A stretch of DNA of 64,000 nt from a virus: the IMG/VR virus record IMGVR_UViG_3300024346_000031, positions 21,551 through 85,550 of that record; one strand, 5' to 3'. Under the pieces are notes generated by a model that saw only the letters and a program-made list of their open reading frames with translations, was not told the origin of the DNA and made no database searches. Made by a program: the position numbers and the translations under genes. Positions 9,362 to 18,910 of the stretch are shown here, in pieces (position 1 is the stretch's first letter; each line of letters begins with the position of its first letter).

Positions 9362-10045
9362 TTAAAATAAATGTTTAATAATATAATCTTTTAATTGAAA
9401 ATGCTTTCCGCTACGTATTATTTCACTATTAAAGACGTTAGACTTTATAAGAGTCCACTTGGCTATTCCCAAGTCTGTTGCTCTTATTAAGGTTTTACCT
9501 TTTTCGTTTTCATATTTTATAAATTCTGAATCTTCATCTTCATATTGCTCAAGCTCTATTTTAGCTCCCCTATCTATGCTTGGCATCTTTGATACTAAAA
9601 ACCTCGAAGGCTCTTCTAATAATTTCATTTTATATAAATAATGCGGACCTTTTTCGTCTTCAACGTTTGGGTATTTACCTAACATTTGTTGAAACCAATC
9701 TGCTGTTTTTACTTGATTGTACACTTTTTGTGTTCTTGTTATTCGTCCCGTATTATCCCAAGTATTTTGATATATTGCATCGTTATTTACTATACTTAAG
9801 ATTTTTATTGTTCCAGGACCCTGTACTTGCTCAGGATCTGTTATTAATTCCCATTCAGTATCATCGTTTCTATCAAGAGTTATCCATGCTTCCCATTTAC
9901 TTCCATCTTCTCCGATGCCTGTCATTACACCGTTAATATAATGATCATTTATATCATTTGCTTCTTCATCAGATATATCAGCCGTATCCCATACTATTCT
10001 GATATCATCTCCGGCTTTATTTTTTCTAATTTCAAAATGTTCCAT
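9362..10045 (-). CDS. Uncharacterised protein, late-expressed
   Basis: 227 residues, acidic, tryptophan-rich in the N-terminal half, with no recognised family. The N-terminal 130 residues contain short beta-like units such as GSKWEAWITLDRNDDTEWELIT, which suggest a small beta domain. The C-terminal part is mixed charged. No signal peptide, membrane segment or metal-binding motif is visible. A perfect TATAAATA late motif ends 23 nt before its ATG, so it is probably made with the virion proteins and may be a minor structural or packaged protein. It lacks the targeting-like N-terminus seen on other candidates. Confidence 0.65.
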   Translation of the reverse strand: MEHFEIRKNKAGDDIRIVWDTADISDEEANDINDHYINGVMTGIGEDGSKWEAWITLDRNDDTEWELITDPEQVQGPGTIKILSIVNNDAIYQNTWDNTGRITRTQKVYNQVKTADWFQQMLGKYPNVEDEKGPHYLYKMKLLEEPSRFLVSKMPSIDRGAKIELEQYEDEDSEFIKYENEKGKTLIRATDLGIAKWTLIKSNVFNSEIIRSGKHFQLKDYIIKHLF

Positions 10046-10068
10046 GAATAAAAAGACACTCTTTGGTT

Positions 10069-10076
10069 TATTTATA
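10069..10076 (-). promoter_or_regulatory. T4-type late promoter motif
   Basis: The minus strand reads TATAAATA followed by AACC, a perfect match to the T4 late core, ending 23 nt before the ATG at 10045. Confidence 0.7.
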
Positions 10077-10121
10077 CGTAAAAAATAGTATTATATTTTT
10101 ATAACAACAAATACATATTTT

Positions 10122-10610
10122 ATGAAAACTTTATTTACATTAATATCAATACTGGTTTTTTCATTTTCTTACTCTCAAAACATGATTGTAAAATCACTAA
10201 CTCTAGATAGTTTAGTATGGAAAAAAATTAATGAATACAGGGTTTCTAAAAATGTAGCTCCCTTTAATGCGTTTGAGTATTCAGATATTAGAGATTATAG
10301 TTATAGCGTAACTACTAGTAACTCTAAATTAGAAATGATAGAACATTCTGGAAATAACTTTCATATTTATAATATAGAATGCATTTATTCCTGGGTAAAA
10401 ACTTATCCCGATGGTTTTTTAGATATAATCAAAGTTAAAGATTGGGAATATTTAGCAGACGATATAGTAAATTCCTGGATAGCGTCTCCTCCTCATGAAA
10501 TAGGAATATCGTCTGATCAATTTACCAAAGCAACAATTACTACGATACTAACTATCGATTCAAACGCTGATAATTATAGACTTGATGCATCATACCATGG
10601 AAAATACTAA
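10122..10610 (+). CDS. Secreted CAP/SCP-domain protein
   Basis: 162 residues. Residues 1-18 form a signal peptide: KT, a hydrophobic core (LFTLISILVFSFS) and a YSQ end, the style typical of Bacteroidota exported proteins. The mature part matches the CAP (cysteine-rich secretory/SCP) pattern: VWKKINEYRVSKNVAPF, then a central EHSGNNFHIYN segment, then a WIASPPHE block, with the histidine and glutamate positions of the CAP pocket. Bacterial CAP proteins are exported; their biochemical roles are poorly defined. Export to the periplasm or outside could affect the envelope of an infected cell. It stands alone on the plus strand between two minus-strand late genes and ends at a hairpin terminator. 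It may have come from a host. Confidence 0.7.
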   Translation: MKTLFTLISILVFSFSYSQNMIVKSLTLDSLVWKKINEYRVSKNVAPFNAFEYSDIRDYSYSVTTSNSKLEMIEHSGNNFHIYNIECIYSWVKTYPDGFLDIIKVKDWEYLADDIVNSWIASPPHEIGISSDQFTKATITTILTIDSNADNYRLDASYHGKY

Positions 10611-10620
10611 TCAAAAAAAA

Positions 10621-10641
10621 AGAGAGACTTAAAGTCTCTCT
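10621..10641. terminator. Bidirectional hairpin terminator
   Basis: AGAGAGAC / GTCTCTCT stem (8 bp, 5-nt loop) with an A-run before it and a T-run after it. It sits between the convergent CAP gene (+) and the 10665-12074 gene (-), so it can serve both. Confidence 0.85.
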
Positions 10642-10664
10642 TTTTATATTATCATTAAATGATA

Positions 10665-12074
10665 TTAAGCGTTTGGTGATGGGAATTTAAGTCTATATGC
10701 AAATATTTTACCTGACATAAGTCCTTCTTCTCTAGTCTTATCTCCTCCAGAAGCTCTTGATCCAGCAGGTGTTTTAAAAGTCTTACCTGGATCGTTTGCT
10801 TTGTTCCAAGTATACTTGGCATGTTTTCCACTTCCTGGTTCGTCTGTTGAGATTTTCCAACTAATATCCATTGTTCCTGGTAACCTGTCTCCTAAAGCAG
10901 CTTTAAGGGCCATTGCTAATATATTACCTCTTTCATAAGCCAATTTAGCATTTTTACTTGCATAATCGTTACCAACTCCAGGGTCAGAATTACCCGCTGT
11001 TGTTTTTCCTTCGTTTTTATAAAGTTCCATTGTTTGATTAGCATTATCCCAAACCGGACTTGCTGAAGAAACTAAAGTCATAGTATCTATATAATCATTA
11101 TCAGTTAATAACGATAGTATCTTTTTAGCTTCTTCTTTTACTAATGGATGATTACTATCTATTTTTACTCCGCTCTTGTCTTTATCTGATACACCGTTGT
11201 TATATGCTAGTTGCATAGCTCCTTCTCCACCGGCTTTAGCACCAACTGTTTTAGTATCTCCTCCTTTTTTTGCTATATTAATAGCATCAACTGTTGTGTT
11301 TGATCTGCTATATAAATATGGCGATTTCATATCGCTTACTCTGGAAGTATCTGTCAGTGATACGTATTTTCCTTCTGAGTCTCGACTATCATCTTTGTTT
11401 ACTAATCCTGTTTTAGGTAAAACATAGTAGTCTTGATGTCCTTTTGCAAAATTACTAAAATTCCATGTGTTCATGTATCTAATTACATTCGCATAACCGG
11501 AAGTTTTTGGCTTTGTTGTATCTTTAACAGGACCGTTTCTTGATATAATTCTTCCAATAGTATACATATAACCATCTTCTTTTATAGATACATCTATTGG
11601 GTTTGCTATTTTTACAAGTGATATGCCTTTGGCTTTTGTTTTTAACAAGTAATTTTGAAAACCATCCCATAAAGAACTTTCGTTTTCAATAGTCCACCAT
11701 TTTCTTTCAGGTGCATTTTCTTTAAACCATGTTTTAAATGCTTTTTTATCTCTTCCTGGTGCAAATGGACTTGATCTCCAAACTCCTTGTAATAATATAT
11801 CAATAAGATCTTCTCTGTATTCTTGAGGCGTAGATCTTTCAACACCCGACTTACTAAGGTCACTTTTTAATTTTTGCAACTGTGCTAGGTTTTTAACCTC
11901 TTCACTTAAACTTACGCCAATCCTTTGACTGTAATCAAGTTTAACAGAATTCTGATTAGCAGGCTTACCGCCTGGTGTTAATTTAGCTTCTAAAATAGAT
12001 TCGCTATTCAAATAATTTAAATTGTTATTCTCTAATAACTTCTTAAAATTTTTAAAATCTGATATGTGTGCCAT
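10665..12074 (-). CDS. Candidate packaged virion protein with capsid-targeting-like N-terminus; OmpA-like C-terminal region
   Basis: 469 residues. The N-terminus (ISDFKNFKKLLEN) matches the pattern shared by several proteins here: an F-x-x-F segment followed by a hydrophobic-x-E site, like the T4 capsid-targeting sequence MKTYQEFIAE, which is cut after the glutamate. Residues about 330-400 (MTLVSSASPVWDN, then NAKLAYERGNILAMALKAAL) loosely resemble the OmpA/MotB peptidoglycan-binding fold, with its N-x-x-LA-x-x-RG helix. That would suit a protein acting at the cell wall during entry, but the match is weak. An AATAAATA late-type motif ends 16 nt before the start. Function is not established. 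Confidence 0.6.
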   Translation of the reverse strand: MAHISDFKNFKKLLENNNLNYLNSESILEAKLTPGGKPANQNSVKLDYSQRIGVSLSEEVKNLAQLQKLKSDLSKSGVERSTPQEYREDLIDILLQGVWRSSPFAPGRDKKAFKTWFKENAPERKWWTIENESSLWDGFQNYLLKTKAKGISLVKIANPIDVSIKEDGYMYTIGRIISRNGPVKDTTKPKTSGYANVIRYMNTWNFSNFAKGHQDYYVLPKTGLVNKDDSRDSEGKYVSLTDTSRVSDMKSPYLYSRSNTTVDAINIAKKGGDTKTVGAKAGGEGAMQLAYNNGVSDKDKSGVKIDSNHPLVKEEAKKILSLLTDNDYIDTMTLVSSASPVWDNANQTMELYKNEGKTTAGNSDPGVGNDYASKNAKLAYERGNILAMALKAALGDRLPGTMDISWKISTDEPGSGKHAKYTWNKANDPGKTFKTPAGSRASGGDKTREEGLMSGKIFAYRLKFPSPNA

Positions 12075-12090
12075 CTTTAAATTTTATTTT

Positions 12091-12101
12091 TATTTATTTA
12101 C
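12091..12101 (-). promoter_or_regulatory. Late promoter-like motif (weaker match)
   Basis: The minus strand reads GTAAATAAATA, containing AATAAATA at 12098-12091, ending 16 nt before the ATG at 12074. It deviates from TATAAATA at the first base and is slightly closer to the start than most, so support is moderate. Confidence 0.45.
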
Positions 12102-12144
12102 ATAAAGTGTTTGCTTTTATAAAAAAACTAAACCTATGAAAAGT

Positions 12145-12161
12145 ATTTTAGTTTAATATAA
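12145..12161 (+). promoter_or_regulatory. TTTAG-TATAAT-type promoter, predicted leaderless
   Basis: Reads TTTTAGTTTAATATAA; the TATAAT-like hexamer TTTAAT (12152-12157) ends 5 nt before the ATG at 12163. Initiation at the usual distance would start the transcript at or next to the start codon. Confidence 0.5.
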
Positions 12162-12162
12162 C

Positions 12163-12999
12163 ATGAACACTACAAAAGAAAATGTAAATACTTTTAAAAA
12201 ATTTAAAGACTCTAATTTTAAGTTTAATAAAGAACTACATAAATATACATATCATGATGAATCTACAGGTAAAGTTTTACAAACCTTTAAATCTGTTTCT
12301 GGGTTTGCTGATAATTTTAAAGAACCTTTTAATGGTAGGCTTATTGCTGAAAACCTTTCAACTAGCAATCCTCTTTATGGAAAACCCGTAGATGATATAC
12401 TTGCGATATGGAAAGAAAAAGGAAGAGTAGCAGCTGACTTGGGAACAACTGTTCATGAATGGATAGAAGATTTTTATAAAACAATAACTGATGATAATAT
12501 ATTTGCTACAATAGATCACCAAAACCTATTAAAAAATCCAATTGAATTAGAAGACAAAGAAGCTGTGTCAAGGGTAGAAAAATTTAGAACATATTACACC
12601 GAAAGGTTAACTTCTTTAAAATCAGTTTTTCAAGAAGTCAAGGTTTTTTCTAGAAAATGGGGATATGCAGGAACGATAGACGGTATATTTTCTATTGATG
12701 GTGAAAGGTTAATAATATGTGATTATAAAACCAATAAAGAGTTTACAACAGATTCTGATTGGAAAGGAAGTAGAAATAGACTATTTGAACCGTTTAACGA
12801 TACTTTTGATAATAAGCATAATAATTACTCTATACAGGTCAGTCTATATAGGCTAATAATAGAAGAAGAATGTGGTATAGAGATGCAAGATCCTTTTCTA
12901 CTTTGGATACCTCCAAAAGGACCTTGTAAAGCATTTAAAGCAAAAGATTATAGAAATAAAATAAGAACATATTTAAATGATAAAAATTTAGTCATATAA
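12163..12999 (+). CDS. PD-(D/E)XK superfamily nuclease (RecB/exonuclease-like)
   Basis: 278 residues. The PD-(D/E)XK core is visible: an early LGTTVHEWIEDF helix (about residues 95-106, carrying the usual H/E), then GYAGTIDGIF-x-x-x-x-x-LIICDYKTNK (about residues 169-194) giving the D and D-x-K catalytic set, and a following Q-x-x-x-Y helix (YSIQVSLYRLIIEEECG). This is the arrangement of RecB-like and phage exonucleases, which process DNA ends. Probable roles are recombination or host DNA degradation. It stands alone between a late minus-strand gene and groEL, under a TTTAG-TATAAT-type promoter very close to its ATG. Confidence 0.8.
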   Translation: MNTTKENVNTFKKFKDSNFKFNKELHKYTYHDESTGKVLQTFKSVSGFADNFKEPFNGRLIAENLSTSNPLYGKPVDDILAIWKEKGRVAADLGTTVHEWIEDFYKTITDDNIFATIDHQNLLKNPIELEDKEAVSRVEKFRTYYTERLTSLKSVFQEVKVFSRKWGYAGTIDGIFSIDGERLIICDYKTNKEFTTDSDWKGSRNRLFEPFNDTFDNKHNNYSIQVSLYRLIIEEECGIEMQDPFLLWIPPKGPCKAFKAKDYRNKIRTYLNDKNLVI

Positions 13000-13015
13000 T
13001 AAAAACTAAATTTGA

Positions 13016-13023
13016 TATCTTTG
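13016..13023 (+). promoter_or_regulatory. Bacteroidota-type -7 element (TAnnTTTG) before groEL
   Basis: TATCTTTG matches the TAnnTTTG element used by the primary sigma factor of Bacteroidota, 29 nt before the groEL ATG. A clear TTG box at the expected upstream spacing was not found, so support is moderate. It may allow direct early expression by the host polymerase. Confidence 0.45.
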
Positions 13024-13028
13024 TATAA

Positions 13029-14660
<1,632 letters not shown>

Positions 14661-14683
14661 TACTTTTATTTAGATGCTATATT

Positions 14684-14706
14684 AAAAGACCCTTTATGGG
14701 TCTTTT
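14684..14706 (+). terminator. Rho-independent terminator after groEL
   Basis: AAAAGACCC / GGGTCTTTT stem (9 bp) with a TTTAT loop, then a run of T. Located 24 nt after the groEL stop. Confidence 0.9.
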
Positions 14707-14718
14707 TTTTTGTTTTAA

Positions 14719-14727
14719 ATAAATAAT
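14719..14727 (+). promoter_or_regulatory. Late promoter-like motif
   Basis: ATAAATAAT preceded by A (so AATAAATA), ending about 21 nt before the ATG at 14748: the same distance as the motifs at the minus-strand virion genes. Confidence 0.55.
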
Positions 14728-14747
14728 AAAAAATCAAGTGTTTTTAA

Positions 14748-17700
14748 ATGTCCTGTGAAAATAAAAAAGCAAGTTTAGACGAATTAATTATAGATATATC
14801 AAAAGATATTGAATTAAATCAAAAAGAATTAGGGTTCGATATATCTAATTTAACCTCAATCGATTCTTTAAAGGGAATTATAGATGAACTTACTTCTCAG
14901 GATCTATGTAAATCTCCATCTAACCCTGTTTTTTCAATGGAACAACTAAGTGAAGTTGGTTGCGATAAGGATTCTTCTAATGAATTACCTAATATAAACG
15001 TAAATTTAGGAGATATAAATACTTCGGCTAATGAAAAATCACATAGCTGTCAGGATGCGTTGAATAAAGCTAATATTATATTAAAAGCAGAACAGGAGGA
15101 ATATTCAGATTTAAACATACTACTTCAAAAGCTTTTAGAATATCAGGACAATTACAAAGTTTTGAATGAATATTACGTTGAAAGGTCTAAAGAGTCAGCG
15201 CGGCTTTTAAATTTATTTCAACCTATATTAAAAGAAATACGTAGATTAGAAAACCTTTATCAAGAAGTATTAGCAGAGAGATCTGATATTTTAGTTCAGA
15301 GGAATTCTGCATCATACTTTTCAGCTGAACGCTCTGCTTTAACAGATACATATAACAAGTTATCTCTTGAATTAAACACTATATCTAACGAGAAGTCAGA
15401 ATCTGAAAATGAATTATCGTCAGTGACAAGCCAAGAAGATATTTTTTCAGACACTGGTTTCTCTTCCGCTGTATCATCACTTTTCGATACCGGAACAAAT
15501 TACTCTAGTTATTTTTATTATGCAGTTAACAACTTTTTAGACGCAGCTGGCTTTAGTCAAATAAAAAATTCAATAGAGCAATACTCAACATGTGTAAAAG
15601 CAAATTCTAATTTATCATATAATGTAAACACATATATTGAAACACCAATTATAGAATTTTCAATAGATTTCATAGGTATAAATTTTATAAAATCTCAAAA
15701 GGATTTGTATAATGAAGAAACAGGGAAAAGAACAAATGTTGATTTTAATTTTAAAATCAAGGATAACCCAAGACTTCTTAAAAACGATTATTTTAATAAT
15801 ACACCCGGTTTAAATATAACAAATGCTAGCTTCGACAAAACGTTTTCTGGAGTACTTTACGAAGAATATTATAATAAATTAAACGATCCTATTAATAATT
15901 TATTTTCTTTAAACGAAAGAGGATTGACTAGTACAGAATCGTTAATAGATACTAATCTTAAAGACAAAACCTTTAATAAAAAGAGAGAGGGTTCATCGGA
16001 GTATTACATACAAGATCAGCAAAAATTAGAGTCTTTCTATGAAAACTTTGAAATAAATTTAGCAAACAAAAAAGAATTAATACGAAATGAAAAAGTAAAA
16101 CCTGCATTTTCATTAGTATCATTGAACTTAAAAAAGCTAGCTAGGGTCGATATCAAGCTTTTATTAATGATAGGTGGAGCTAATGTAAACATTCTAGATG
16201 AAAGTAACAATTTAAGCACAATCGTAGAGTCCATATCTGCTTCTCAAGAAGATTTTATAACAAAGATAACTAACTTAGAATCTGAAATATCTAGGATAAA
16301 ATTAAGAATGAAAGAAATTAAACCTACATCTGATAGGGTTAAATCATTATTAATAGAATTTGATAGTAATTGTTTTTCTAAAGAAAATCTAGAAGTGTCC
16401 GACTCTTTATTAGAGAAAAAAGCAGAAGATATAAAAGGTAACGATCCCTTTGGAATAGATTCTTTAAATGAAACAGATCCTACTATGCCAACGTTGTTAG
16501 ATCTTAAATATTGGTTAGAATTTTCAAAGGTTCTAAATAAAGTAGCACTTTTACCTTTACCTGAAAATCCAACAACTTTAAGATATTGGCCTGTAGGTTT
16601 ATTTTTTCCAACTCCAGCTGGTACTCTGATAAAGATTCCGTTACCTATAATCTGGATACCATTAATAGTTATACCTAGTCCCACTGGCGTTATAGTGGTT
16701 TTCTTAACTATAAATGGTATCTTTATAAGTCCTATTATGTTTACTATAAATGCAACCGGGACTAAACAACATTTACTTACTGTTAGAGGTCCGAGTAAGC
16801 AATTTGGTTACTCCGGAGATTCAATTAGTGATTTGCTTAAAATTCCTTTAAATATAGTAGCTGCTAAAAAATCGGTTTTAAATAAAGGATTGCTTTCTAA
16901 ATTACCAGAAAACGAAAAAGAAGAATACGAAATAAAACTAGAAGCTTTAGAAAAAAAATTAAGTAAAGCAAAACCTGAGTCTTACAAGTATAAACGAATA
17001 CAGATTAAAATATCTGATCTAAAAGAATCTGTTTCTGGAAAATCAGAAGACGAAAAAACAGTAGAAGCATTAGATAAAAAAGAGTCTGCTGAAGACGCTA
17101 TAAACAAAGCTAAAGATTCTATAAAAGATAAAATGAATCAGTTAGGAGAACCTGAGTTTTTAAATAGTTTAAATATTCAAAACGAAATAGAAAACATAAG
17201 GTTACAAAAACGCAAAGAAATAGACGAGGTATACAAATCGGACCTTTCTCCTAAAGAAAAAAGAAAAAAGCTAAAAACATTAAGAAATGAATTAAAAAAA
17301 GAAGGTATATCTAAAGAGTCAAAAGAGGAAGCTATAAAAAAAGACGTCATGGAATTCTTTGAAAAATTAAAGCTTCCTTCTATTAAAATACCAGCTGATT
17401 CTACTAAACTTAATCCTCCGCCTACACCTTTGTCACAATTAAAGGAATCTACCGAAGAAAGTATAAGTGATTATAAAAATGATCCAACTGCAGATAGAAA
17501 TAGAATAGTGAAAGATATGATGAAGCGGGAACTTCCTAGTATATCAGACTTAATAAACATTAATGATATACCTGTAAATTCAAAAAATAGAATAGTCATA
17601 TCAGATAGTTATTTAAAAATTAAGGATAAACTGAATCAAATAAATGAAGCCATTATCGATACCCTAAAAGGAAGCGTTAATTTAAACACGAAACAGATTG

Positions 17701-18263
17701 AAACTAAAATAGAAGAACTAAAAAAAGATATTTCTTTAGAAGAAAATAGAACCGCTAAAAGGAAATTAAAAACAAGTCTTAGAAAAGAGGAATCTATCTT
17801 AAATAATTACAACAAATCTGAGGAATTTAAAAAAGACAACTCTTTAAACAAAGACAAAAGAAAAGAAATATCTGATGTAAAATTTAAATTTAACGCGTTT
17901 AAACGCTTAGATGAGATGTTACCTACTAAGGTTGATTTTTTACCAAGTAAAAGTGATATATTACCAATAACTCAAGCTGGGTCTTTGCTTAAAACTTATA
18001 TAGATTCTTTAAAATTAAATGACGTTAAATCTATTTTTGGAGGAGCAGATGAAATAACTGTATCATCTATACAAGATGTATATTTTAATATTTTAAATAA
18101 AGAAATTCCTAATGATTTAATAATGAAAAATGAAACCAGTGCTAAAGATATTCTAAAATCTTCATCCGGTGTTCTGTCCTCTATAGCTATTCCTTCTAAA
18201 TCTATAAATTTACTTAAACCTTTTACTATGTCTAAAAAGATTCCAATCGATTTAAACATGTGA
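14748..18263 (+). CDS. Large coiled-coil virion protein candidate
   Basis: 1171 residues, not recognised. Coiled-coil segments are predicted by eye at about residues 110-225 and in a long K/E-rich region about 700-1050. Between them, about 604-671, is a striking hydrophobic, proline-rich stretch (LRYWPVGLFFPTPAG, then IKIPLPIIWIPLIVI, then further aliphatic runs). This could be a membrane-active or buried beta segment. No enzyme motif is visible. It is led by an ATAAATA late-type motif at the usual distance, so it is probably made late; a tail or baseplate protein is the best guess. Its stop is followed directly by the next start with no gap, which suggests translational coupling. Confidence 0.65.
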   Translation: MSCENKKASLDELIIDISKDIELNQKELGFDISNLTSIDSLKGIIDELTSQDLCKSPSNPVFSMEQLSEVGCDKDSSNELPNINVNLGDINTSANEKSHSCQDALNKANIILKAEQEEYSDLNILLQKLLEYQDNYKVLNEYYVERSKESARLLNLFQPILKEIRRLENLYQEVLAERSDILVQRNSASYFSAERSALTDTYNKLSLELNTISNEKSESENELSSVTSQEDIFSDTGFSSAVSSLFDTGTNYSSYFYYAVNNFLDAAGFSQIKNSIEQYSTCVKANSNLSYNVNTYIETPIIEFSIDFIGINFIKSQKDLYNEETGKRTNVDFNFKIKDNPRLLKNDYFNNTPGLNITNASFDKTFSGVLYEEYYNKLNDPINNLFSLNERGLTSTESLIDTNLKDKTFNKKREGSSEYYIQDQQKLESFYENFEINLANKKELIRNEKVKPAFSLVSLNLKKLARVDIKLLLMIGGANVNILDESNNLSTIVESISASQEDFITKITNLESEISRIKLRMKEIKPTSDRVKSLLIEFDSNCFSKENLEVSDSLLEKKAEDIKGNDPFGIDSLNETDPTMPTLLDLKYWLEFSKVLNKVALLPLPENPTTLRYWPVGLFFPTPAGTLIKIPLPIIWIPLIVIPSPTGVIVVFLTINGIFISPIMFTINATGTKQHLLTVRGPSKQFGYSGDSISDLLKIPLNIVAAKKSVLNKGLLSKLPENEKEEYEIKLEALEKKLSKAKPESYKYKRIQIKISDLKESVSGKSEDEKTVEALDKKESAEDAINKAKDSIKDKMNQLGEPEFLNSLNIQNEIENIRLQKRKEIDEVYKSDLSPKEKRKKLKTLRNELKKEGISKESKEEAIKKDVMEFFEKLKLPSIKIPADSTKLNPPPTPLSQLKESTEESISDYKNDPTADRNRIVKDMMKRELPSISDLININDIPVNSKNRIVISDSYLKIKDKLNQINEAIIDTLKGSVNLNTKQIETKIEELKKDISLEENRTAKRKLKTSLRKEESILNNYNKSEEFKKDNSLNKDKRKEISDVKFKFNAFKRLDEMLPTKVDFLPSKSDILPITQAGSLLKTYIDSLKLNDVKSIFGGADEITVSSIQDVYFNILNKEIPNDLIMKNETSAKDILKSSSGVLSSIAIPSKSINLLKPFTMSKKIPIDLNM

Positions 18264-18866
18264 ATGGAACCTCTAAGAAAAAAGATAGAAAATGACATGC
18301 AAAATTTAAATGGATGTTTGCCGGTAGATATAGATAACAACTTTAGTAATCTTAATCCAACTGATATCAAAGTATATTTGGAAGATAGTATTTTGTCTAA
18401 ATTAGATGACTTATTAAGTATCATTTCTCCTATATACGCTATAATATCTTTTCTAAAGTCAACTAAGGGGATAAATTTATCTCAATCTCAAATATCCTCA
18501 TTTCTAAAACCTCCGTTCGGTTCTTTAGATTTTGCTTTATTTACAGCAGATGCTTTAATTAAAATAAATTCGCCTAACTCTGCGAACATGCCTTCATTTA
18601 ATTTAGAAGCTTTGCAAAAAGCAAAAAGTGTTATAGATGAAGTAGTATCTCCCATAATGGATAATCCCGCTAGTTATATAATACCAGCAAGTACGGCTAG
18701 CATTGGATTGTCTGACACTCTACGAGTATTTCATCCAGTAATGAAAGCAGATGATATTCCACCTTGGGAAAGATTGTCGAGTAGAAACTTTTTATTTGTA
18801 TTATTTCTAGATGAATTTATTTCAGAAGCCGCTAAAAAAGTAGGATTTTTTAGATCATTTATTTAA
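18264..18866 (+). CDS. Uncharacterised protein coupled to the 1171-residue gene
   Basis: 200 residues, no recognised family. Mostly helical with several hydrophobic helices (LDDLLSIISPIYAIISFL near residue 50; FLFVLFLDEFISEAA near 180), possibly membrane-associated or packed against a partner. The ATG follows the previous stop codon immediately (TGA ATG), so the two are probably coupled and their products may interact. No promoter of its own. Confidence 0.65.
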   Translation: MEPLRKKIENDMQNLNGCLPVDIDNNFSNLNPTDIKVYLEDSILSKLDDLLSIISPIYAIISFLKSTKGINLSQSQISSFLKPPFGSLDFALFTADALIKINSPNSANMPSFNLEALQKAKSVIDEVVSPIMDNPASYIIPASTASIGLSDTLRVFHPVMKADDIPPWERLSSRNFLFVLFLDEFISEAAKKVGFFRSFI

Positions 18867-18879
18867 AACTAAAAGTACT

Positions 18880-18897
18880 TTTTTCAATATAATATTT
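18880..18897 (+). promoter_or_regulatory. TATAAT-type promoter before S1-like gene
   Basis: TTTTTCAATATAATATTT with TATAAT at 18888-18893, ending 17 nt before the ATG at 18911. Same class as the motifs before the SSB and nucleotide-metabolism genes. Confidence 0.5.
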
Positions 18898-18910
18898 AAA
18901 AATATAAAAT

